Shown one piece after another: positions 1 through 6,664 of a stretch of DNA of 11,389 nucleotides. The notes beneath the pieces are model-generated. The model did not search any database. It was not told where the DNA came from and was given only the letters and a program-made list of their open reading frames with translations. Within the stretch, counting starts at the first letter, position 1. Each line of letters opens with the position of its first letter. The stretch is from positions 1 to 11,389 of the forward strand of contig DMIX01000061.1 of NCBI GenBank assembly GCA_003451975.1, written 5' to 3'. Source of the DNA: Propionibacteriaceae bacterium. GTDB lineage: Bacteria > Actinomycetota > Actinomycetes > Propionibacteriales > Propionibacteriaceae. A program made the position numbers and the translations under genes.

Positions 1-66
1 GACCTGGCCCCGAGCCAGCCCTCCCACGAGGCTGCGTCACCGGCACTTCGCGGCGCGAAGCGGCAG
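1..66 (-). promoter_or_regulatory. Probable expression platform downstream of the B12 riboswitch
   Basis: On the minus strand the RNA after the B12 box can form a 6-bp hairpin with a 3-nt loop (CTTCGCGCCGCGAAG, 60-46) and a second weaker one at 18-4 (CTGGC/GCCAG). There is no U-run and no start codon with a Shine-Dalgarno sequence before the edge. Whether the switch works by termination or by masking a ribosome binding site cannot be told, because the sequence is cut off. Confidence 0.35.
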
Positions 67-260
67 GGCAGGTCTTCGGACTCGTGGGCAGGAACCGGCG
101 ATGCCGGCTCGGGCCTAATGGCCGTCGCTTCCCAGGATTACTCCCAGTGCTTGTTGACGGCTTTCGTTCCCACTCACCGCTGCGGGGCAGCTCCGGATTC
201 ACACCGGATTCCCTCTTTCGACGACTCCCCTGGCTGGAGAGCCGAACCCTTGCGGGAACC
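67..260 (-). ncRNA. Cobalamin (B12) riboswitch, reading leftward
   Basis: This is a cis-acting RNA that binds adenosylcobalamin or a related cobalamin and normally represses the gene that follows. Read on the minus strand it shows the class hallmarks in order: GGTTCC at 260-255, the core GGAATCCGGTGTGAATCC followed by GGAGCTGCCCCGC at about 211-182, a CACTG...CCTGGGAAG element at about 150-125, and the B12 box GAGTCCGAAGACCTGCC at 83-67. The spacing and order match the cobalamin family. The controlled gene lies left of position 1 and cannot be seen; such genes usually encode cobalamin synthesis or transport, or B12-independent isozymes. Identification is by motif recognition, and no covariance model was run. 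Confidence 0.93.
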
Positions 261-290
261 ACTATATGCGGTGACTTACATCGATGTAAC
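261..290 (-). promoter_or_regulatory. Candidate promoter with palindromic operator before the riboswitch
   Basis: On the minus strand a -10-like TATAGT (266-261) lies 18 bp after a -35-like GTTACA (290-285). A perfect 14-bp palindrome, TTACATCGATGTAA, at 276-289 overlaps this -35. A caution is that a start site 6-8 nt after TATAGT would fall at about 254, just inside the first conserved riboswitch strand (260-255). Either that strand is dispensable here or the real promoter lies further right. Confidence 0.35.
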
Positions 291-334
291 TAACTAGATG
301 CAGTCTTCTCACTCGGTAGCGGAGTATCAGGGCG

Positions 335-1699
335 TCAGGCTCTTCGAGAGTCGATCAGCTTCGAATACCACAGCGCGCTGGCCTTCGGAATGCGCCGTAG
401 GTGCCTGTCGACGCGCACCACGCCGAATCTCTTGCTGTAGCCCAGCGCCCACTCGAAGTTGTCCATCAACGACCACACCAGATAGCCGCGAACGTCGGCC
501 CCATCGGCCCGAGCCCGCTGTACCGCTCGTAGATGCTCGCGCAGATATTCGATCCGATCAGCGCTGTCGTCGACGAACCCGGACGCATCAGGCACATCCT
601 CGAAGGCCGCCCCGTTTTCGGTGATCACCATCGGCACGCCGGCTGCGCCGGTGTAGTCCCGCTGCAACCGCATCAACAACCGATACAGGCCATCGGGTTC
701 GATCTCCCAACCCATCGCGGTGCGGGGCAGCCCACGGCTCACCTCGACCGCCTGCGGCGCGGATACCTGGGCGCTCGCCGTATTCGACTCCCCCGTACCG
801 GCCGCGATGGCCTGGGTCGTGTAGTAGTTCACCCCGAGCACGTCCAGCGGTGCCGCAATGGTGTCCAGGTCGCCGTCAGCCACCAAATCCTCGGGCCACA
901 CCCCGGCCAGATCCGCCAACACATCGGCCGGATAGCGCCCGGTGAACAGTGCATCGGCGAACAGCCGGTTGGCCGTGCCGTCGACCCGGCGAGCCGCCTC
1001 ATGATCGGCTGCAGAGTCGCTGGCCGGCACTACCGGCGTGAAATTCAACGTGATACCCAGCTGCGCCTGCGGGTCGGCTGCCCGTAGCGCCCGGACGGCG
1101 CGTCCATGCGCCAACAACAGGTGGTGGGCCGCCTGCAGGGACTCCACCGGATCGGTATGGCCGGGCGCATGCACCCCGGCCGCGTACCCCAGGAACGCCG
1201 AGCACCACGGCTCATTCAGCGTGGTCCAGGTGCGCACCCGGTCGCCAAGCCGGTCGTGAACGGCCAAGGCATACTCCACGAAACGATCAACAGTGTCGCG
1301 ATTGGTCCAGCCTCCTGGCAGCGCTGCGGGAAGATCCCAGTGGTACAAGGTGAGCCAAGGGCTGACCTGGTGCTCCAGCAACTCATCGACCAGTCGGGAA
1401 TAGAAATCCATCCCGGCGGGGGTGACCCGGCCCTCAGCGAATACCCGCGGCCACGACACCGAGAATCGGTAGGTCTGCAGGCCCAAGTCGGCCATCAGCG
1501 CGACATCGTCGCGCATCCGGTGATAGTGGTCGCAGGCGATGCTGCCGTCTTCGGAGTTGAGGATGCGTCCGGGCTCACGACAGAACACGTCCCAGATGGA
1601 ATCGACGCGACCGTCCTCACTGATCGCGCCTTCCACCTGGTAGGCGGCCGTGGCGGCGCCGAAGGTGAAATCGTCAGAAAACTCAACCGGAGTACTCAT
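335..1699 (-). CDS. GH1 family beta-glucosidase
   Basis: This 454-residue protein is the usual length of a bacterial glycoside hydrolase family 1 enzyme. It should hydrolyse beta-glucosides, or related beta-glycosides, by the retaining mechanism. The acid/base glutamate is in TLNEP (E163) and the nucleophile in VITENG (E361). Other family signatures are FGAATAAYQVEG near the N-terminus, RFSVSWPR, LYHWDLP and SLMDNFEW. There is no signal peptide, so it acts in the cytoplasm on imported disaccharides or glycosides. The start at 1699 is preferred over an in-frame ATG at 1717 because AAAGGGAG lies 7 nt before it and the 1717 start would add only six residues. It is 90 bp downstream of tatA on the same strand and may share its transcript, though a TAGGTT hexamer over the tatA stop codon could serve as its own -10. 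Substrate preference within GH1 cannot be read from the sequence. Confidence 0.95.
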   Translation of the reverse strand: MSTPVEFSDDFTFGAATAAYQVEGAISEDGRVDSIWDVFCREPGRILNSEDGSIACDHYHRMRDDVALMADLGLQTYRFSVSWPRVFAEGRVTPAGMDFYSRLVDELLEHQVSPWLTLYHWDLPAALPGGWTNRDTVDRFVEYALAVHDRLGDRVRTWTTLNEPWCSAFLGYAAGVHAPGHTDPVESLQAAHHLLLAHGRAVRALRAADPQAQLGITLNFTPVVPASDSAADHEAARRVDGTANRLFADALFTGRYPADVLADLAGVWPEDLVADGDLDTIAAPLDVLGVNYYTTQAIAAGTGESNTASAQVSAPQAVEVSRGLPRTAMGWEIEPDGLYRLLMRLQRDYTGAAGVPMVITENGAAFEDVPDASGFVDDSADRIEYLREHLRAVQRARADGADVRGYLVWSLMDNFEWALGYSKRFGVVRVDRHLRRIPKASALWYSKLIDSRRA

Positions 1700-1789
1700 C
1701 GACGCGCTCCCTTTCATCGTTGAACGAAGCGTCAGGGGTTCACGCCGTCCTCAGCGTTCCCCGTAGTCGCTGGCGCGACCAGGACAAAC

Positions 1790-2014
1790 CTACGACTGAC
1801 TGGGACCCTCATCGGATTCCGCAGGAGAAGCCGGCGCCGGTGCCTGCGGTGCAGCAGGCTCGGAGTCGCCGGACTTGATCGCCTGGGTCTCCTCCTTGAA
1901 CTCCCGAATAGCCTTTCCGGCGTTCTTGCCCAGACTGGCAACCTTCGCCCCTCCGAACAGGACCAGCGCCACCACCGCGAGGATGACCCACTCCCAGCCG
2001 CCAAGATTCGGCAT
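1790..2014 (-). CDS. tatA: Sec-independent translocase subunit TatA
   Basis: This 74-residue protein is the pore-forming TatA/TatE component of the twin-arginine translocation system, which exports folded proteins across the cytoplasmic membrane. It has the family layout: a short N-terminal transmembrane helix (about residues 7-21), an FG hinge (F20-G21), an amphipathic helix with LGKNAGKAIREFKEE, and a disordered tail rich in Ala, Pro and Ser. An AGGAG Shine-Dalgarno sequence lies 6 nt before the ATG. No tatC or tatB is present in the window; tatA standing apart from tatC is seen in some actinobacteria. TatB is less likely because the protein is short and lacks the longer acidic tail. A convincing promoter was not found in the upstream 350 bp. 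Confidence 0.93.
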   Translation of the reverse strand: MPNLGGWEWVILAVVALVLFGGAKVASLGKNAGKAIREFKEETQAIKSGDSEPAAPQAPAPASPAESDEGPSQS

Positions 2015-2372
2015 GACTTTCTCCTTCAGACTCAGTTCGATGCAGTTCTACACGATGGGAGGCGGCTATGTACACGCCGCATCGGTGTCTGCATCGCTAC
2101 CCAACGGTAACCCCATCACGGCAAAACCACGCAGTCCGTGGCCCGGCCGAGCCATCGCCCAGCATCCAAGATGTGTGGACCACGCCTCAAGACACGTCGA
2201 ACAAATTCAGTGCGACTGATGCTCCTGTCCCCCAAAAGGGGGGTAAATTACCCTAGGGGGCTTCCGAGAGGACCAATGATGAATAGCCCAACCGCCACCA
2301 GCCAGGCGGGACCCCTCCCGCGGTTGGTATTGGGCCGCATGCTGCACCCAGGCACACTGCCAGGTGACTGCC
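2015..2372. other. Gene-free stretch between tatA and a membrane-protein gene
   Basis: These 358 bp separate tatA (leftward) from the small membrane-protein gene (rightward), so they should hold both promoters. No convincing -10/-35 pair was found on either strand. The stretch holds a small hairpin CCACG/CGTGG near 2130-2145, the motif TGTCCCCCAAAAGGG at 2226-2240, and a run of alternating C and G tracts at 2229-2260. Short open frames crossing it look like chance: they have no Shine-Dalgarno sequence and no recognisable product. Confidence 0.6.
2226..2260 (+). repeat. Alternating C/G tracts, overlapping inverted repeats
   Basis: The sequence holds C5 (2229-2233), A4, G6 (2238-2243), TAAATTA, CCC, TA and G5 (2256-2260). 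At least three overlapping hairpins or palindromes can form: C5 with the G6 tract, GGGTAA with TTACCC (2241-2253), and the palindrome CCCTAGGG (2251-2258). The first 15 bases match exactly the motif upstream of the kinase-phosphorylase fusion gene. It could be an operator cluster for tatA, for the plus-strand gene, or for both. Confidence 0.5.
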
Positions 2373-2789
2373 ATGACTGACGAGCGCTTCGACGACTTTC
2401 AGCGGCTCGACACCGTCAGCCGGATTTCCGTTGCACCTGCCGGAGGATGGCGGGTGCTGTGGAAACCCTGGCGCACCGTGGTCATGCTGGCGGCCCTGCC
2501 CGGCGTGTTCACCATCAACATGTCGATCGCGGCTTGGACGTTCACACCGCTGGCGGTGGCGCTCATCGCCATGATCTCCGCAGTGCAAGCCCTGGTCATC
2601 GCCACCTTCCTGCCGCGACCCGATCAGGCTCTCGTCACGACGTGCGGCGCGATTCCGCCGCTGACCCTCTTCGCAGCCAGCATCCTGCTGGCGGACCTCC
2701 CCAAGGATCCATCCATGGGCTTCATGGCGCTGGTGATCGTCGGCGTCGGTGCTGTCCTGCGTTTCTTCGGTACCACCTGCAAGGTCTAG
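2373..2789 (+). CDS. Small four-helix membrane protein, function unknown
   Basis: This protein of 138 residues is not recognised. A polar N-terminus of about 30 residues (rich in Asp, Arg and Ser) is followed by four hydrophobic segments, roughly residues 33-51, 54-75, 82-103 and 112-132, with a short charged C-terminus, so it is most likely an integral membrane protein. The ATG at 2373 is chosen because AGGTG lies 6 nt before it; a GTG at 2364 in the same frame would add three residues but has no good ribosome site. It is read alone, convergent with the fusion gene, whose stop codon is about 50 bp away. No catalytic or transport motif is visible. It is plausible as a gene because its codon use is GC-rich like its neighbours and its hydrophobicity pattern is coherent. 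Confidence 0.7.
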   Translation: MTDERFDDFQRLDTVSRISVAPAGGWRVLWKPWRTVVMLAALPGVFTINMSIAAWTFTPLAVALIAMISAVQALVIATFLPRPDQALVTTCGAIPPLTLFAASILLADLPKDPSMGFMALVIVGVGAVLRFFGTTCKV

Positions 2790-2840
2790 CGCCCAGGTGC
2801 GCCGATGGCTTCCTGAGGGGCGTGTCTCGGCATGGCCGGA

Positions 2841-5273
2841 TCAGGTGAGAGTGAATTCCTCACCGTCGGCGGTGCGTGCCTGGATTGAGTAGGTCCCCGC
2901 CCGCAGGTCGGCGTTCAGGTTGGCGCTGGCCCCAGCTCGGCGCCACGTGATCACCACCTGATCATCACTGGTATCGGCCACCTCGCAGGTGGCGTCGAAG
3001 CCGAACGCAGGGAACTCGCGGCGGAAGCGCAGCAGCTCCAACTGACCGAGCACCACCGGCTTGGTGAGCGCCTCAGCAACCTGAGCGGTAGTCAAATTCG
3101 TGCGATTGATCTCCTTGTGTCCATCGGCGCCCGCGCGGGTCACCGCTTCCAGATCGTTCTCGCCAGCGAGCAGATCCAAGTACCACACCTGCGGCTTACC
3201 CGGCAGGAAGATCTGCAACGCTCGCGCCAACAGCAGCCGATCGTCGCGGGCACCCAAGGCACTGAAGTAGGTGGCGTTCACCTGGTAATACACATTCTTG
3301 GCGCCGTGCAGATCCTTCACCCTGCCGCCACGTCCGGTGACGACCGCGATCAGCGACTCGATCCGTTCCTCGGGAAGCAGCCCGCGCAGGTCCAACAGCG
3401 GAATGCCGTCATGGCTGCCCAGCATGTTCACGGTGTCGATGCCCTGTTCGAGCAGTTCTGAGATCCAGCGTTTCAGCACGGCGGCATCGGCGGTCTCGAT
3501 GGCGTCCAGGATGAGTCCGGGGGCGAAGAAATCGTAGGTGAGGTAACCCAGCGCGCTGAGGGTGCGATGGATGCCCACGTCGTAGCGAGAGTGAATCTCG
3601 GGCAGCAGGACCAGCCCTCGCGCGTCGGCGAGTTCCTTGATGGCGGCCAGCAGCCACCAGGTTCCCGGGTCATTGAGGAAATTCCGGGCACCAGGCTGTT
3701 TGGGGGCATAGGCGAAAGCATCCAATCGGACGATGCGCGCCCCGTAGCCGGCCACGGTGTCCAGAGTCCTGGCGTAGAACTCCCACACCGATTCCGAGGT
3801 GATGTTCAGATCTACCTGTCCGCTATACCGACGCTGTCCGTCCACCTCCGTCACCGCCTGGTAGAAGGTGTTCCAGTACGGCCGCTCGGTGCCGTCTGCG
3901 AGGCGGACCATCACGATCGGCAAACCGGGCTTGCGAAAGAACATGTCGGCGATCAGTTCAGGGTCGGGCTGAATGTAACCGTCGTCGGTCATGGTGCCGT
4001 GCCCGGCCCAGAAAGCGTTCCAGTCGATGAAGAAGTCGGCGTAGGCGGAGGCATCGCCGCGGGCCAGCAGGTCCTGGAACTGCGGAGAGTTCATCGACGC
4101 ATGGTTCAGGACGAAATCCAGCTTCAGATCGATCCCCGCGGCCGCCAGCCGGGTCAGGTCCTCGGGCCGCGCCAGATCGGTATTGAGTTCATAGTCGATC
4201 ACCGAGAACCCTCGGTCGAGGTCGGAGTGATAGAGAGTCGGCAGCAGGTACGCCGAAGCGAAGACCCCGGCCAGCTCTGGACGCTCCACGAAATCGGCCA
4301 CGTCGGCGAGGGTTCCCCCCAGGCTGTCTGGATAGCAGTTCAGCATCGGACCGCCGTCGGGCCTGGCTTTCCCCAACTGGGCTCGGTACTGGGCTTTATC
4401 GATCAACTCTGCGGACTTGGCCACGATGATCGCGGCGCGCCGGGACTGGGCTTGGAGTTTGGCCTGCTCCAGTTCCAACACCACCGTGGTGAAGGGCGAA
4501 TCGACCCCGCGGTCTCGTGCCCGTGAGCGGCGGTGCGCCAAGGTCTCCTCGGGGGTGCTGTGCAACAGGATCGGCAGATCAACACCCGTCAGGTACGGCG
4601 AGTTGCCGTGGGTCCATTCCACGACGATCACCGCGACATCGCTGACATCGACGTCGTCATACCACAGCTCCGCCTCACTACGTCCCATGCGCTTGAGTCG
4701 CAGCGTGGCCGCGCCAGCGTGGAACTGGGCGAGGATGGCGTTGATCTCGGCGAAATCGATCTCGGCTTCACTGCCCAAGTAGGCATCCAACGCCGACCGC
4801 GCTGCACCGTGATAGGCAGCCAACCACGGATAGGCATCGATCAGGGCCGGGTCGGCGTCACGATCCTGGTCCTGCAACTCGGTCAGCACGGCCATCACCT
4901 GAGGCGACACCTCGGTGCCCAGCGCCTGTACTCCAGCCTCGCGATACACGCGCAACCGCTCGTCATCATTGGCGCCCGGTATTCGCCGCGGATAGTTGTC
5001 GCCGGAGAGCACATAGGCGCCCACACCGTGGGCGGACAGACCGTAGGCCAGCAGCGACCCGATTTCGGACTTGCCCACCCCAGAGCCACCGTGCACCGAA
5101 ACCACCGCCCGGCGATGAGGGTCGGCATCGAGGATCGGCAGGAGGGCATCCCACAGCGACGGGAAAATCTGCTGCGCTTTGGTCAGGTGTTCGGCGTTGA
5201 TCTCGATGCGATCACCCGGCATGTCCCCGGTGGGCACATCGGCAAGATCAATCTGCCCGGGAAAGGTAGCCAC
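2841..5273 (-). CDS. Fusion: P-loop kinase-like domain + sucrose-phosphorylase-like GH13_18
   Basis: This 810-residue protein joins two enzymes. Residues about 50-300 form a P-loop kinase-like domain: Walker A GGSGVGKS (62-69), SGDNYPRR (90-97), VIVVEW (215-220) and HRRSRARDRG (247-256), resembling the uridine kinase/phosphoribulokinase superfamily. Residues about 308-810 are a complete GH13 subfamily 18 barrel starting at LNCYPDSLGG. By recalled alignment with Bifidobacterium sucrose phosphorylase, the nucleophile is D518 (RLDAF), the acid/base E559 (LLPEIH) and the stabiliser D622 (SHDGI). The glucose-site residues D353, H391, R516, H621 and R724, and the phosphate-site Y522 and H561, are also present. 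It should therefore be an intracellular alpha-glucoside phosphorylase giving glucose-1-phosphate. The acceptor-side sequence (for example FFRKPGLP, PYWNTFYQ) differs from sucrose phosphorylase, so the substrate is uncertain. The GTG start at 5273 follows GGAAGGA by 5 nt. There is no signal peptide. The kinase substrate is unknown. Confidence 0.92.
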   Translation of the reverse strand: MATFPGQIDLADVPTGDMPGDRIEINAEHLTKAQQIFPSLWDALLPILDADPHRRAVVSVHGGSGVGKSEIGSLLAYGLSAHGVGAYVLSGDNYPRRIPGANDDERLRVYREAGVQALGTEVSPQVMAVLTELQDQDRDADPALIDAYPWLAAYHGAARSALDAYLGSEAEIDFAEINAILAQFHAGAATLRLKRMGRSEAELWYDDVDVSDVAVIVVEWTHGNSPYLTGVDLPILLHSTPEETLAHRRSRARDRGVDSPFTTVVLELEQAKLQAQSRRAAIIVAKSAELIDKAQYRAQLGKARPDGGPMLNCYPDSLGGTLADVADFVERPELAGVFASAYLLPTLYHSDLDRGFSVIDYELNTDLARPEDLTRLAAAGIDLKLDFVLNHASMNSPQFQDLLARGDASAYADFFIDWNAFWAGHGTMTDDGYIQPDPELIADMFFRKPGLPIVMVRLADGTERPYWNTFYQAVTEVDGQRRYSGQVDLNITSESVWEFYARTLDTVAGYGARIVRLDAFAYAPKQPGARNFLNDPGTWWLLAAIKELADARGLVLLPEIHSRYDVGIHRTLSALGYLTYDFFAPGLILDAIETADAAVLKRWISELLEQGIDTVNMLGSHDGIPLLDLRGLLPEERIESLIAVVTGRGGRVKDLHGAKNVYYQVNATYFSALGARDDRLLLARALQIFLPGKPQVWYLDLLAGENDLEAVTRAGADGHKEINRTNLTTAQVAEALTKPVVLGQLELLRFRREFPAFGFDATCEVADTSDDQVVITWRRAGASANLNADLRAGTYSIQARTADGEEFTLT

Positions 5274-5355
5274 ATTGTTCCTTCCGACAGCAACGATGTC
5301 AGCCTAGCTGGAAACCACCATGCCGCCGGGGTCCCGGATCGTAGCCGGAAATGGG

Positions 5356-5392
5356 AAAAGGCCCCTGCCCGGGGGGATGGGGCAGGGGTCTT
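5356..5392 (-). terminator. Strong hairpin with T-run: trxA terminator or leader attenuator
   Basis: Read leftward, AAGACCCCTGCCC (5392-5380) pairs with GGGCAGGGGCCTT (5370-5358) as a 13-bp stem with one G-U pair and a 9-nt loop, then TTTT, which is the shape of an intrinsic terminator. It follows trxA, but the promoter at 5443-5400 lies between trxA and this hairpin. A transcript from that promoter would start at about 5393 and so begin with the hairpin. It could end trxA transcripts, attenuate the fusion gene, or cap the 5' end of its mRNA. Confidence 0.75.
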
Positions 5393-5399
5393 AGCAACG

Positions 5400-5443
5400 A
5401 CTATAGGCGCGAGTTCATTCGAATGTCACCCTTTTGGGGGACA
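5400..5443 (-). promoter_or_regulatory. Promoter and 20-bp operator-like repeat for the fusion gene
   Basis: On the minus strand GTGACA (5429-5424, five of six matches to TTGACA) lies 18 bp before TATAGT (5405-5400, five of six matches to TATAAT), a good housekeeping promoter pointing at the fusion gene. Overlapping the -35 is the inverted repeat TGTCACCCTTTTGGGGGACA (plus-strand reading, 5424-5443), with arms TGTC-N-CCC and GGG-N-GACA. A second palindrome, CATTCGAATG (5416-5425), lies in the spacer. This arrangement suits a repressor. The regulator is unknown. Confidence 0.6.
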
Positions 5444-5457
5444 CTAAGCACTGCTGC

Positions 5458-5820
5458 TCAGCTCTGGGCTGCTTCAGCCTCGGCCTTGAGCTTTTCCATG
5501 TCGAGGCCCTTGACCTGCTCGACGAGGTTCTCAAAGGTCGACTTGTTCAGGGCTCCGGGCTGGCGGAACACCAGATAGCCGTCGCGGAACGCCATCAGCG
5601 TCGGGATCGACGTGATCTCAAGGCCGGCAGCCAAACCCTGCTCGGCATCGGTATCGACCTTGGCGAACACCGCGTCAGTGTTGGTCTCGGACACAGCTTC
5701 GAAGACCGGCGCGAACATTCGACAGGGCCCGCACCACGCGGCCCAGAAGTCGACGAAGACGATGCCGTTGTCTTTGATGGTGTCGCCGAAGTTCTCAGCG
5801 TTCAGCGCGATTGTTGCCAT
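5458..5820 (-). CDS. trxA: Thioredoxin
   Basis: This 120-residue cytosolic protein is a classical thioredoxin, which reduces disulfides in target proteins and is itself reduced by thioredoxin reductase. The active site is WCGPC (W29-C33), preceded by the usual VDFWAAW, and the conserved cis-proline is P73 in SIPT. The length is a little over the roughly 105-110 residue norm because of a C-terminal Lys/Glu/Ala-rich tail (about residues 107-120). The ATG at 5820 has GGGAGGA 7 nt upstream. It lies 88 bp downstream of dtxR on the same strand, so the two may be co-transcribed; no clear promoter was found between them. No trxB is in the window, whereas trxB-trxA pairing is common in actinobacteria, so this may be a secondary thioredoxin. 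Confidence 0.96.
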   Translation of the reverse strand: MATIALNAENFGDTIKDNGIVFVDFWAAWCGPCRMFAPVFEAVSETNTDAVFAKVDTDAEQGLAAGLEITSIPTLMAFRDGYLVFRQPGALNKSTFENLVEQVKGLDMEKLKAEAEAAQS

Positions 5821-5908
5821 GGTTGGATCCTCCCGGGTTTTCGGTCCTGCCTGAGTCGAACGCTCTTCCCGTGGCGGGTATTCCCCGAATCAGGTTCGCA
5901 CGGGTGTC

Positions 5909-6595
5909 TCATGCCGCCACGAAGATCTGATCGGCCACCGTTGCCGGGAGCGAGACCTGACGTCCGTCGGCCCGCAACACCAGCATTCGGCCCAGCAATA
6001 CGGCGCCGACTTCGCGCCCAGGCAGCATGCCGACTTCCGCCAAGACCTGCAACACTGCGGCGTCGGCTTGCAGCGCCTCACTGAGACGCTTCAGGACGAC
6101 CACATGTTCACGACCATCGCCGAGGGTCTCGGCCAACACTTGCGCCCCGCCCAGAAAGGCGTCGCAGGCCGAACCGCCACCGCGCTCATCAATCGCAGGA
6201 ATGGGGTTTCCGTAGGGAGATTCAGTCGGTGCGTGCAGAACCTCGACCAATCGCCGTTCCACATCGGTGGAGATCACATGCTCCCAGCGACACGCCTCGT
6301 CATGGACCAGCGGCCAGTCCAGACCGATCACGTCGGTGAGCAACCGCTCGGCCAAACGGTGGCGGCGCATGACCTGAACGGCACGCGCCAGTCCGACATC
6401 GCTGAGTTCCAAGTGCCGGTCAGGGTGAACCGAGACCAGGCCGTCACGCTCCATCCGGGCCACTGTTTGCGACACCGTTGGTCCGGATTGCTTGAGCCGT
6501 TCGGCGATCCGCGCCCGCAACGGGGGCACGCCTTCCTCGATCAGTTCGTAGATGGTACGCAGGTACATCTCGGTGGTATCGATCAACTCACTCAT
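5909..6595 (-). CDS. dtxR: DtxR/IdeR-family metal-dependent repressor
   Basis: This 228-residue protein closely follows diphtheria toxin repressor and mycobacterial IdeR over the first 140 residues. It should be an iron-activated (or manganese-activated) dimeric repressor of metal uptake and storage genes. The N-terminal winged helix-turn-helix (about 1-73) includes LRARIAERLKQSGPTVSQ. The metal ligands are all present at DtxR numbering: site 1 H79, E83, H98; site 2 M10, C102, E105, H106. The C-terminus (about 150-228) is the less conserved SH3-like domain. The length matches the family. An AGGAGG Shine-Dalgarno sequence lies 4 nt before the ATG. It is followed by trxA. I looked for the 19-bp iron box (TTAGGTTAGSCTAACCTAA type) upstream of the genes here and saw none. 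Iron rather than manganese specificity is inferred from similarity to DtxR and IdeR. Confidence 0.95.
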   Translation of the reverse strand: MSELIDTTEMYLRTIYELIEEGVPPLRARIAERLKQSGPTVSQTVARMERDGLVSVHPDRHLELSDVGLARAVQVMRRHRLAERLLTDVIGLDWPLVHDEACRWEHVISTDVERRLVEVLHAPTESPYGNPIPAIDERGGGSACDAFLGGAQVLAETLGDGREHVVVLKRLSEALQADAAVLQVLAEVGMLPGREVGAVLLGRMLVLRADGRQVSLPATVADQIFVAA

Positions 6596-6664
6596 GGCCC
6601 CTCCTCTCTGAGGATTACCCGGACCTAGGTGCCGGTCGACTCTGATCAGGCGACACCTCTCACC

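Noticed and set aside
84..293. Short plus-strand open frame over the riboswitch
   Set aside because: The same bases form a conserved cobalamin riboswitch on the other strand; the frame is a by-product.
1106..1723. Plus-strand open frame (205 codons) opposite the GH1 gene
   Set aside because: Shadow of a conserved glycosidase; no recognisable product.
1736..1763. Interrupted hairpin GGGG...CCCC between GH1 and tatA as a terminator
   Set aside because: The stem is two 4-bp pieces separated by an uneven bulge, with no T-run; too weak to call.
1790..2075. Two further minus-strand frames overlapping tatA
   Set aside because: They are out of frame with the recognised TatA and give Arg-rich or Gly-rich sequences without the transmembrane and hinge pattern.
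2251..2258. CCCTAGGG as a CsoR copper operator
   Set aside because: The site only loosely fits the CsoR pattern, and there is no csoR, copA or copZ gene in the window.
3567..4526. Plus-strand open frame (319 codons) inside the fusion gene
   Set aside because: It is the shadow of the well-conserved GH13 and kinase coding strand; no motif or Shine-Dalgarno sequence was seen.
4533..5447. Plus-strand open frame (304 codons) opposite the kinase domain
   Set aside because: Antisense to the kinase domain and runs through the fusion gene's promoter and hairpin; no recognisable product.
6596..6664. DtxR iron box upstream of dtxR (ACCTAGGT and nearby bases)
   Set aside because: Too few matches to the 19-bp iron-box consensus to support autoregulation.
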